A stretch of 64,000 nt of DNA from Taishania sp964580465 (GTDB lineage: Bacteria; Bacteroidota; Bacteroidia; Flavobacteriales_D; Crocinitomicaceae), in contig CAZOKJ010000005.1 in assembly GCA_964580465.1 (NCBI GenBank), positions 1 through 64,000 on the forward strand, given 5' to 3'. Below are positions 17,639 to 26,099 of this stretch, one piece after another (within the stretch, counting starts at the first letter, position 1; each line of letters begins with the position of its first letter). A model generated the notes under the pieces. That model saw only the letters and a program-made list of their open reading frames with translations. It did not search any database and was not told the origin of the DNA. The translations under genes were made by a program, and so were the position numbers.

Positions 17639-19488
17639 ATGAAAACACATCATCTCTTAGTTTCTAAAGTAAAATACATCGTATTTTTACAGATTTTCCA
17701 TTTTCAAGTAGCTTACGGACAAATGCCTCCTTGTGTTGATAATACGCCTCCAGGTGAAAGTGCTTGTTTGGTAACTCCAATTTGTGAGTTTAACGGCTAT
17801 TGTGGTCGAACTGTTGCCGCTCCTGTTGATGCATGGAATGAATTGAAATTAGCTATTAAAAATGCAACAATTGACGCGTGGGGTATCGACTATTTGACAT
17901 TGGAAAATGATAAGTAATTAAAATTTGTTGCAGCATCCACTTCTATTTCTTTTAATGTGTATGTCTATGATTGTCTTGGTGCTGGAACGAAAGCTATTCA
18001 AGTTGTGTTTTTTAAAGCTGCAAGTTGTAATAGTGGCCTTGTTGAAATAATATATGCCAATAAAGAAATGGCTCAGCAGGCAGCTCCTCATATTATTTCA
18101 GTTAGTAATTTAATTCCAGGAGAAGTTTACTATATTTTAATTGACGGCTATAGTAATAAGAACTGTGGTTACACATTTGTTGCAATAGATGGTGTTAGTA
18201 CCTGCTTGGATGTGAACGTTTCTGCTTATACTGTTTGTGCTGGGGGAGGTGTTACAGCAACAGCAACTGGAGGTAGTACTTATGCGTGGACAGGACAGGG
18301 ATTAAGTGCTACAACAGGTTCAAATTTAACGATTACTCCACCGTCAACGCCAGGGACTTACAATTATAAAGTAACTTCAACAGGTTCTACTTCTGGTGGA
18401 ATTGCAGCATGCGCTACATCTAATGAGCAAGAATTTTCAATTACTGTGGTTGATGCGGTTACTCCAACTTTCACCAATCCAGGGCCAATTTGCCAAGGAG
18501 GAACTTTTACTTTGCCAACGACTTCAACGAATGGAGTAACAGGAACATGGTCACCAGCAATTAATAACAATCAAACAACGATTTATACGTTTACACCAAC
18601 AAGCACAGGGTGTACAGCTCCGGTTACAATGGAAGTTCTAGTAGGAGATTCGGAAAAAGCAATTGCTATTGGGAATCAGGTTATTTGCGAAGGAGGAGCT
18701 ATTCAACCTATTGTTTTAAGTGGATAAAATGGTGCTGGACCTTATCAATTTACTTATACACTACAAGGAGGAAACAGCAAAACAATACAGTCAAACGGAG
18801 CTACAGCAATTGTAGATTTAGTTCAAGATGCTGGTTTCAATACTTATAATGTAGGCTGTTTTGACTTAACTGTTCAATTAACTTCTGCTAGTGGATGTGT
18901 TTCTACACAAGTTTTTCAAGATTTTATCTGTGTAGCCAAAAAGCCAACTGCTGCTTTCACTTATAATCCTGAAGATTTATCTACTTTGTCTCCAGAACAT
19001 GCAACGGCAGTTTTTTCTAATCAGAGCGTTGGAGCAAATTCTTATGAATGGGACTTTGGTTATAGTACAGAAAAAGACTTTTCAGTTCATCCAACACATA
19101 TTTTTCCAATAGAGCAAGGAGGAAGTTACAAAGTTGAATTAGTTGCTTTTAGCGCAAGAGGATGCTCTGACACAACAAGTAAAATAGTTGAAGTTAAAGA
19201 AGAGTTATATGTTTATGTTCCTAACTCATTTACACCAGATGGAGATGAGTTTAACAATGAATTTTTGCCAGTTGTTTCTTCTGGATTTGACTGCAAGATA
19301 ATTCGTTTACAATTTATGATAGATGGGTACGTGAGGTATTTGTAACGAACTATGCTCATGTAGGTTGGGATGGTACTTACAATGGGAAGTTTGTTCAAAC
19401 AGGAACATATACGTGGAAATTAATACTAAAAGTAAAAAACTTAGATGATAGAAAACTGTTTATTGGACATTTAAACATGTTACGTTAA
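17639..19488 (+). pseudogene. Decayed T9SS type B adhesin gene
   Basis: One frame runs from a signal-peptide start (17639) but is broken by in-frame TAA at 17915-17917 and again at 18725-18727 (GGA TAA AAT GGT, where GAA would give the usual GENG). Near 19310 the frame shifts by one base: AATTTATGATAGATGG needs one extra A to restore IYDRW, after which the new frame ends in a normal gliding-motility-associated C-terminus (VGWDGTYNGKF ... LFIGHLNMLR, stop 19486-19488). The total of 1850 nt is one short of a multiple of three. Contents match the intact neighbour at 19720: one 65-residue NPGPIC repeat, a PKD-like domain (YEWDFGYSTEKDF) and the type B sorting domain. Three lesions argue for real decay, though draft sequence error is not excluded. 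Confidence 0.85.
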
Positions 19489-19640
19489 ATGAAGATGTAG
19501 AGGTTTAATTTTAATGCTTTTATTTTTCTTATGTTTGATATTTAACAAACGAAGAAACAGCGACAACCTTTGTATTACGTTTTACGTTAGTATGTTAATT
19601 AACAATCAGTTGTTATCAATGAGTTTTATTAAATATATTT

Positions 19641-19670
19641 TTGTTAATAAAAATAAAATGAGTATAATTG
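19641..19670 (+). promoter_or_regulatory. Promoter for the large repeat protein
   Basis: TTG (19641-19643) and TATAATTG (19663-19670), 19 bp apart, one mismatch from TANNTTTG. The ATG is 50 bp downstream. Confidence 0.4.
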
Positions 19671-19719
19671 CAGCGAGTTAATGCACTACGAACTAACTTA
19701 AAATGAAACTACAAGAAAT

Positions 19720-22700
19720 ATGAAACGTTCTCTCATATTAGAAAAAATATTAATTTTTCTATTCTTATTATTTGTTACTTATTTTACCTCAAGAGCACAA
19801 GTAAATTACACAACTCCTGGTACATACACGTGGACGGTACCGCAGTGCGTAACCCAAATTACAGTCAAAGTTTGGGGTGCTGGTGGTGGCGGTGGTGGTG
19901 CTATTGCCATTGTTAAAAATTCAAGTTCAGGTTCAGAAGCTTGCTCAGGAGCAGGTGGAGGAGCAGGTGGAGGTTATACTTCCGTTACTATCCCAGTTAC
20001 GCCAGGGCAAACTTACACAGTTGTGGTTGGTGCAGGAGGTGCAGGAGGTGCTTCAGGTGCGGGAACTTGGAATAATGGTATTACAACTCCTCCGGGCACA
20101 GGTGGCACAGGTGGCACAAGTTCTTTTACAGGTCCTGGAGCTAATTTAACAGCTACGGGTGGTACGGGTGGTACAGGTGCAGGTGGATATAATACAGGGA
20201 CGTCTTCTTCAGACGTAAATACAGTTGGTACAGGAGGTACAGGTGGTGTAGGTTCAGGTGGAAGTTCTAATTTTACAGGAGGAGCTGGTGCTGGAGGTTA
20301 CATTCTTGGAAACTTTAGTCATGATTACAGTGGTGCAGGTGGTGGTGCTGCAGGACCAGGTGGAAACGGTGGTTCTAATTTACCTCCTTATTCATCGGCT
20401 GCCCATCCAGCAGGTGGTGTTGGGCAAGCTCCTGGTGGCAATGGTGGTAAAGGAATTTGGAATAACATGCCTGGAAAACAAGAACACAATGGTAACCCAG
20501 GTACTGCCTACGGTGGCGGTGGTGGCGGTGCTTTAACACACATGGACCCTTATAACGTGGCAAAAGCTACAGGTGGTAACGGTGCTAATGGTGCTGTTAT
20601 AATTGAATACGATGCTTCAGGAACAACACCAACACCAACAATTTCTGTCTCTCAACCAAACTGTTCAGTTGCTGGTACGGCTACTATTTCAAATTATAAC
20701 GCTTCACATACATATGTTTTTACTCCAGCTGGGCCGACTATTGGTGCTGGTGGTGTGATAAATGGTATGGCTACTGGTGTTAGTTACACTGTTGCAGCAA
20801 CAGCAAGTGGTGCTTGTGCTTCGGCTCAAAGTAATCCGTTTAGTTTATCTGATGTTTCGCCAGTAGTTGTTTCTGTTTCTCCAAATACGGCAGCGATATG
20901 TAGTGGTGGTTCTGTTACTTTAACAGCAAGTGGAGCTAGTACTTATTCATGGACTCCTAATTCACATATTTTGCCTAACACTGGTGCTACAGTAGTTGTT
21001 AACCCAACAACAACGACTACTTATACAGTAACAGGAACAATTGCAAATGGCTGTTCCGCAAGTGCTCAAGTTACGATTACTGTTGGTACACCTCCTAATG
21101 CTAATGCGGGTAATGATACAACCATTGTATGTGGTGGAACGGCTACTTTGGGTCAAACTGTTACGCCTACACCTCCAAATAATACCTTAGCTGCTCCTGC
21201 TTGTACCCATCCAGGTCGTTTTATGAATGGTTCATTAACTCAAGGTGGTGCAATTTACACTCATTCAGTAACAACAACAGGTGGAATTACTAATATTAAC
21301 AATACAAATACTTTTGTCGATGTAATTAATCTAAATCCAGCGAATGATGCAATGGGGACTCTATTATGGTATAGTGACTTCACCAATCATTTTGTAGAAG
21401 CTTGTTCCGGAGATATATTTTATTTAAATATCACGGGGATTGATTATGTAAATCCTAATTCAAATGAACCTTTTCAATGTCGGGTATGGATTGATTGGAA
21501 TAATGATGGTGCTTTTGCTGCAAATGAAATCGTTTATACCAGTCCATTGTTTACTACTAGTCCTATGAATATTACTAACGCCCCAATTCAAGTTCCTGCT
21601 AACCAGCCTTGGGGCGTATTTAGAATGAGAATTCGTTGGAAAGATAATTCTCCATTTGTAGATTCTGACAATTCTTGTACTTATGGAAACCCACATGGAA
21701 CTGTAGCACCTTATGGTGGATATACTGGTAGTAGTTCAGGTTACAATTACATGAGTGATGAAATTGAAGAATATACGGTAAAAATTAGCTGTGGAGGAAA
21801 TAACTCTTCAAGTGGAAATATTACTTATCAATGGACACCACCTATCGGATTGAATGATACAACAATTCCAAATCCAACGGCAAATCCTCCATCAACAACG
21901 ACTTATACAGTAACTGTTACAGATACTTCAACAGGTTGTCAATCAACTGATCAAGTTACGGTTGTTATTTCTCAACCAACACCAACATTTAATAATCCAG
22001 GACCAATTTGTTCAGGTGAAACATTTACTTTGCCAACAACTTCAACAAATGGAGTAACAGGAACTTGGTCACCTGCGATTGATAATACACAAACAACGAC
22101 TTATACATTTACTCCAACAGCAGGTGCATGTACTGATCCAGTGAATATGACTGTTGTTGTTAATCCTTTGACTGTACCAACGTTTAACAACCCAGGACCA
22201 ATTTGTTCTGGAGCAACTTTAACATTGCCAACAACATCAATAAATAATATCACAGGTACTTGGTCGCCTGCAGTAAATAATACGCAAACAACGACTTATA
22301 CCTTTACACCAAATACAGGACAATGTGCTGATGTTGCTACTATGACAGTAGTTGTGGATAACCAAGCAGTTCCAACTTTTACGAATCCAGGGCCTATTTG
22401 CACAGGTACAGCGTTAACACTTCCAACAACATCTGATAACGGAGTTACTGGTACATGGTCTCCAGCTGTTGATAATACACAAACAACAACTTATACATTT
22501 TCTCCTACAAATGGAGGTTGTGCTCAAAATGCCACAATGACGGTTGTTGTTAGTGCGAACATGGTACCAACATTTACCAACCCTGGTCCAATTTGTTCTG
22601 GAGATGCATTAGTATTGCCAACTACCTCTAATAATGGGGTGGCAGGCACTTGGGCACCAGCTGTAGATAATACGCAGACAACGACTTATACTTTTACGCC

Positions 22701-24366
22701 TTCTACGGCAGGTTGTGCTCAACAAGCAACAATGACAGTTGTGGTAAATCCATTGATTACACCTGATGTTACAGATCCAGCGCCAATTTGTTCTGGTGCA
22801 TCTCTTACTTTGCCTTCAACATCTGACAATGGTATTGCAGGAACTTGGTCGCCAGCTATTAATAATACTCAAACGACTATGTATACGTTTACACCGAATA
22901 ATGGTCAGTGTAGTTCTACAGCTACTGTTACAGCAGTTGTAAATCAAGCTACAACACCAACGTTTACGAATCCGGGACCATTGTGTAGTGAAACAGCATT
23001 TACGATGCCTTCTACTTCAGATAATGGTGTACCAGGTACTTGGTCACCAGCAATTGATAATACACAAACAACAACTTACACCTTTACTCCAGCTACTGGA
23101 GAATGTGCTTCTTCAGCTACTATGACGGTAGTGGTAGATCAGCCAGTTGTGCCAACATTTACGAATCCAGGTCCAATTTGTGAAGGAGACGTTTTTGTGT
23201 TGCCAACTACCTCTAATAATGGGGTGGCAGGCACTTGGTCACCAGCAGTTAACAATACACAAACTACAGCTTATACGTTCACGCCTTCAAGTGGAAGTTG
23301 TGCACAACAAGCTACAATGACTGTTGTTGTTAACCCTAAAGAGGTGCCAACGTTTGTAAATCCAGGACCGTTGTGTGAAGGAACTAATTTCACGTTGCCA
23401 ACGACATCTATTAATGGAATTGTTGGTACTTGGAGTCCATCTGTTAACACTACTCAAACAACTAATTATACGTTTACTCCGACTTCTGGAGGTTGTGTTA
23501 CAGGAACAACGATGACGGTTGTTATTAATCCTATGTACGATGTTTATGCGTCAGGAAATGCTAAAGTATGTCAAGGAAATGCTGTTCCTAACATCTCTTT
23601 CACAGGAGAAGGAGGAGTAGCGCCATATACATTTACGTACACAATTGGAGGAGGAACACCTCAAACGGTAGTATCTCAAGGCAATACTGCACCTGTGAAC
23701 GTTGGTGCTTATCCAGGAATGGATGCTAGCGTGCCAGGGTGTTATGATGTAGTTGTTACAGTAAGCTCTGCAGGCGGCTGTGAAGAAACTAAAACGTTTA
23801 AAGATTATGTTTGTATTTACCCAACTCCAAATGCATCATTTACTCCGAGTCCAGATAAATTGTCAGATGAATCAGTCGAAACTTCAACTTCATCGATGCT
23901 GAATTATACAACTGGAGCTACTTCTTATTCATGGAATTTTGGCGATGGAACACATAGTAATGAAGAAAATCCAACACATGTGTTTTCAGCTGGAAATGAC
24001 ACGAGTTACGTGGTTGAATTAATTGCAACAAATCAATACGGATGTGCTGACACTGCTTATCAAACGATCACAATTGATGAATTGTTGTTCTATGTTCCAA
24101 ATGCATTTACACCAGATGGAGATGAACATAATAATACATTTAAACCAGTAATGACATCAGGGTATGATCCTCAAACTTATACATTAGATATTTTCAATCG
24201 CTGGGGTGAAAAGATCTTTACTTCTCACGATGTTTCAGTTGGTTGGGATGGTACTTATGATGGTTTAATGTCACCAGATGGAGTGTACACATGGAAAATT
24301 TCATTTAAAGTAGCTAACTTTGATGATAGAAGAGTTTATCTCGGTCATGTGACACTGATTAGATAA
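19720..24366 (+). CDS. Large surface protein: Gly-rich, GEVED, 8 repeats, PKD, T9SS type B
   Basis: A predicted exported protein of 1548 residues. In order: signal peptide (1-27); a glycine-rich domain (about 30-300) opening YTTPGTYTWTVPQCVTQITV; an Ig-like stretch; a GEVED domain (CRVWIDWNNDGAF) near 590; eight consecutive 65-residue repeats (about 753-1272) of the form PTFxNPGPICSG ... GTWSPAxxNTQTTTYTFTP, each with two Cys; a PKD domain (ATSYSWNFGDGTHSNEENP) near 1400; and the gliding-motility-associated C-terminal domain (FYVPNAFTPDGDEHNNTF to HVTLIR) that targets it to type IX secretion. It probably acts as an adhesin or surface filament. It follows a decayed relative and ends at a bidirectional terminator. 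Function beyond surface location is unknown. Confidence 0.9.
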   Translation: MKRSLILEKILIFLFLLFVTYFTSRAQVNYTTPGTYTWTVPQCVTQITVKVWGAGGGGGGAIAIVKNSSSGSEACSGAGGGAGGGYTSVTIPVTPGQTYTVVVGAGGAGGASGAGTWNNGITTPPGTGGTGGTSSFTGPGANLTATGGTGGTGAGGYNTGTSSSDVNTVGTGGTGGVGSGGSSNFTGGAGAGGYILGNFSHDYSGAGGGAAGPGGNGGSNLPPYSSAAHPAGGVGQAPGGNGGKGIWNNMPGKQEHNGNPGTAYGGGGGGALTHMDPYNVAKATGGNGANGAVIIEYDASGTTPTPTISVSQPNCSVAGTATISNYNASHTYVFTPAGPTIGAGGVINGMATGVSYTVAATASGACASAQSNPFSLSDVSPVVVSVSPNTAAICSGGSVTLTASGASTYSWTPNSHILPNTGATVVVNPTTTTTYTVTGTIANGCSASAQVTITVGTPPNANAGNDTTIVCGGTATLGQTVTPTPPNNTLAAPACTHPGRFMNGSLTQGGAIYTHSVTTTGGITNINNTNTFVDVINLNPANDAMGTLLWYSDFTNHFVEACSGDIFYLNITGIDYVNPNSNEPFQCRVWIDWNNDGAFAANEIVYTSPLFTTSPMNITNAPIQVPANQPWGVFRMRIRWKDNSPFVDSDNSCTYGNPHGTVAPYGGYTGSSSGYNYMSDEIEEYTVKISCGGNNSSSGNITYQWTPPIGLNDTTIPNPTANPPSTTTYTVTVTDTSTGCQSTDQVTVVISQPTPTFNNPGPICSGETFTLPTTSTNGVTGTWSPAIDNTQTTTYTFTPTAGACTDPVNMTVVVNPLTVPTFNNPGPICSGATLTLPTTSINNITGTWSPAVNNTQTTTYTFTPNTGQCADVATMTVVVDNQAVPTFTNPGPICTGTALTLPTTSDNGVTGTWSPAVDNTQTTTYTFSPTNGGCAQNATMTVVVSANMVPTFTNPGPICSGDALVLPTTSNNGVAGTWAPAVDNTQTTTYTFTPSTAGCAQQATMTVVVNPLITPDVTDPAPICSGASLTLPSTSDNGIAGTWSPAINNTQTTMYTFTPNNGQCSSTATVTAVVNQATTPTFTNPGPLCSETAFTMPSTSDNGVPGTWSPAIDNTQTTTYTFTPATGECASSATMTVVVDQPVVPTFTNPGPICEGDVFVLPTTSNNGVAGTWSPAVNNTQTTAYTFTPSSGSCAQQATMTVVVNPKEVPTFVNPGPLCEGTNFTLPTTSINGIVGTWSPSVNTTQTTNYTFTPTSGGCVTGTTMTVVINPMYDVYASGNAKVCQGNAVPNISFTGEGGVAPYTFTYTIGGGTPQTVVSQGNTAPVNVGAYPGMDASVPGCYDVVVTVSSAGGCEETKTFKDYVCIYPTPNASFTPSPDKLSDESVETSTSSMLNYTTGATSYSWNFGDGTHSNEENPTHVFSAGNDTSYVVELIATNQYGCADTAYQTITIDELLFYVPNAFTPDGDEHNNTFKPVMTSGYDPQTYTLDIFNRWGEKIFTSHDVSVGWDGTYDGLMSPDGVYTWKISFKVANFDDRRVYLGHVTLIR
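21976..23536 (+). repeat. Eight tandem 195-bp coding repeats
   Basis: Eight in-frame units of 65 codons encode PTFTNPGPICSG-type modules. DNA divergence between units is mostly at third positions, but some stretches are nearly identical between units, e.g. CCAACTACCTCTAATAATGG at 22618 and 23200, suggesting recent exchange between non-adjacent units 4 and 7. Confidence 0.9.
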
Positions 24367-24370
24367 CATT

Positions 24371-24405
24371 AAAAAGGCGTTTTCTTGTTGAAAACGCCTT
24401 TTTTG
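24371..24405. terminator. Bidirectional terminator
   Basis: AAAAAGGCGTTTTC pairs with GAAAACGCCTTTTT around TTGTT. It lies between convergent genes and has A and T runs on both sides. Confidence 0.88.
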
Positions 24406-24416
24406 AATACCTTCGT

Positions 24417-25970
24417 TTATCTACCAAGTTTTAACCACCAATCATGTTCCGCTTTTAAATGTTCAAGATTAGCATTTTCTTCTTGTTCAACTGTTGAAAA
24501 GAATGGTTGATTGTTAACCTTTGTAATATTTCCTCTATAAAAGTGAAAGAAGAGCACATCATCTAAATGTGTGATTTCTGAAAAATAGGAAGAGCCCACT
24601 TTAAATTTAGTCAAAGTAGTTCTACTATAAGGAAGGTAAATGGTGTAGCTCGGTTGTTGATCCATTTTGCTACGGTAAAAACTCAAGGCAATTGGACGAA
24701 AATCTCCTAATGAATTGTCAGATGAAATGAAAAATTCCTCTTTGATTTCAACTCGTTCAAAATCCCATGATTGTAAACTGTCTTTGAACGTTTTTTGAAC
24801 ATGATTAGGTACTTCTTCTACAAAATCACCTAGTTTTCCATAGAAATAAAAGTGAATGTCATCATTTAATAACTGTTGAGCTACTTTTTGAAAGTCAACT
24901 TGCTCGAATAGCAAGGCATCACTTTGTTTTGAAATAGTTCTCCAGATACGATTAGAGTACATCACAGAACGTTCTTCGATATGTTGATATGGAAAATATC
25001 CTTCATTGTTTCGACTGAGTTGGTAGTCAGGATACTTGATGTATAAATCCTCAAAAGGATGATTTTGTTTAGGTAAAATAGATTGAAATTGCTTGCTATT
25101 TGTATAGTTACGCTGAATTTTTAAATTCCCCATCTCATCCCAAACAGACCAAATGTTTACACGTTGTCCTTGTTTAAATTGTCCCAATACTTTGATTTTT
25201 CCATTTTCGTAGTATTCGGAATAAATACCGTTCAATAGTCGGTCGTTTTTTGTTGTTGTCTTAAAAGCAGGTTCATCAGCCAAACGTTGTACCATTCTAA
25301 AGCCTACAAATCGAGAACAACTATCTTGGTATTCATAAGGAACATTGTAATCTTTTGATTCATAACGGAATTTTTGATGATAAGATTCTCCGTAAATGAC
25401 TCTTCTTTTTAGAGTTCTGCTTGTATTGTGTTCATCGATTTTATTTTGATAATCGAATACCTTTCCAACTTCTTTTAGTGATTCGTCAATACTGTTCAAT
25501 GTCCAAGAGGACAAAATGGATGTCTTGTCACTAGGGTATTGCTGCTCAAAAGCAAGTAATTCACTCAACCAAGGAAGGTCGTAAGCAATGGTTGTGGATT
25601 CTTTTTTACTGAGCCAATGACAATAATTTTTAGCTGCTTGCCAAGAAATACCTGGCATGGGTTGATTTTGCAACTTAGTATCAGCCAATAATTCGCGTAC
25701 TAATGCTTCGTTTATTACCATTGATTGTGGCAATTGACTTTTATAAAATGCTGCTGAAGAATCCTTTTTTACTGCTTCTAAGTATGTTTTGTATTCTCCC
25801 ACAGTTACAAAAGGAGTGATGATAAAGTCTTCAATTTTTATACTTTGAATTTTTGGTGAAAAGCTTTTGACGGAAACAGAATCACTTATTACAGGATGAT
25901 TTTGTGCGAGAGCAGCATTTGAACAAGCTAAAGAATAAGTTGCTGCAATAAAGAGTATAAAGTGTTTCAT
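24417..25970 (-). CDS. Exported protein with FGE/SUMF1-like and MORN-like parts
   Basis: A signal peptide (residues 1-22, ending ALAQ) is followed by a diverged formylglycine-generating-enzyme-like region: FIITPFVTVGEYKTYLEAV, MPGISWQAAKNYCHWLSKK and, at about 225, SCSRFVGFRMVQ, the usual end of that fold. A MORN_2-like repeat follows (LLNGIYSEYYENGKIKVLG, then QRVNIWSVWDEMGNLKIQRN), and the last 240 residues have no recognised domain. It has a possible type II lipoprotein-like Cys (SLACSN) inside the signal region. Relation to the gliding lipoproteins GldJ/GldK is conceivable, since they share this fold, but sequence detail is too weak to claim it. The gene is isolated, convergent with the adhesin gene. 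Role unknown. Confidence 0.6.
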   Translation of the reverse strand: MKHFILFIAATYSLACSNAALAQNHPVISDSVSVKSFSPKIQSIKIEDFIITPFVTVGEYKTYLEAVKKDSSAAFYKSQLPQSMVINEALVRELLADTKLQNQPMPGISWQAAKNYCHWLSKKESTTIAYDLPWLSELLAFEQQYPSDKTSILSSWTLNSIDESLKEVGKVFDYQNKIDEHNTSRTLKRRVIYGESYHQKFRYESKDYNVPYEYQDSCSRFVGFRMVQRLADEPAFKTTTKNDRLLNGIYSEYYENGKIKVLGQFKQGQRVNIWSVWDEMGNLKIQRNYTNSKQFQSILPKQNHPFEDLYIKYPDYQLSRNNEGYFPYQHIEERSVMYSNRIWRTISKQSDALLFEQVDFQKVAQQLLNDDIHFYFYGKLGDFVEEVPNHVQKTFKDSLQSWDFERVEIKEEFFISSDNSLGDFRPIALSFYRSKMDQQPSYTIYLPYSRTTLTKFKVGSSYFSEITHLDDVLFFHFYRGNITKVNNQPFFSTVEQEENANLEHLKAEHDWWLKLGR

Positions 25971-26020
25971 TTTTTTAAGTCATAACGAAGGATGGGAGGG
26001 AAGGTTACATTTTTTTGGTG

Positions 26021-26039
26021 ATATCGATATATACCGATA
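26021..26039. repeat. Short palindrome, CGGTATATGCCGATA-like family
   Basis: ATATCGATATATACCGATA gives TATCG/CGATA arms and shares ATATACCGATA with the copy at 223-233. It lies between the FGE-like gene and the nrdJ terminator. Confidence 0.45.
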
Positions 26040-26048
26040 AACCAATAA

Positions 26049-26075
26049 ATAAAAAAGCCGTTCTTTCGAACGGCT
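26049..26075 (-). terminator. Terminator for nrdJ
   Basis: AGCCGTTC (26056-26063) pairs with GAACGGCT (26068-26075) around a 4-nt loop. On the minus strand it is followed by a T run (26050-26055), 25 bp after the nrdJ stop. Confidence 0.85.
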
Positions 26076-26099
26076 CCGTATTTGTCAAACTAATCTAAA

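Noticed and set aside
17915..18727. Stop codon recoding in the broken adhesin gene
   Set aside because: A frameshift occurs as well and all intact genes in the window use TAA as a normal stop, so decay or sequence error is simpler.
19877..20563. Extra open frames in the glycine-rich region
   Set aside because: They are low-complexity Val/Gln/Leu-rich shadows of the glycine-rich codons of the real gene, on both strands.
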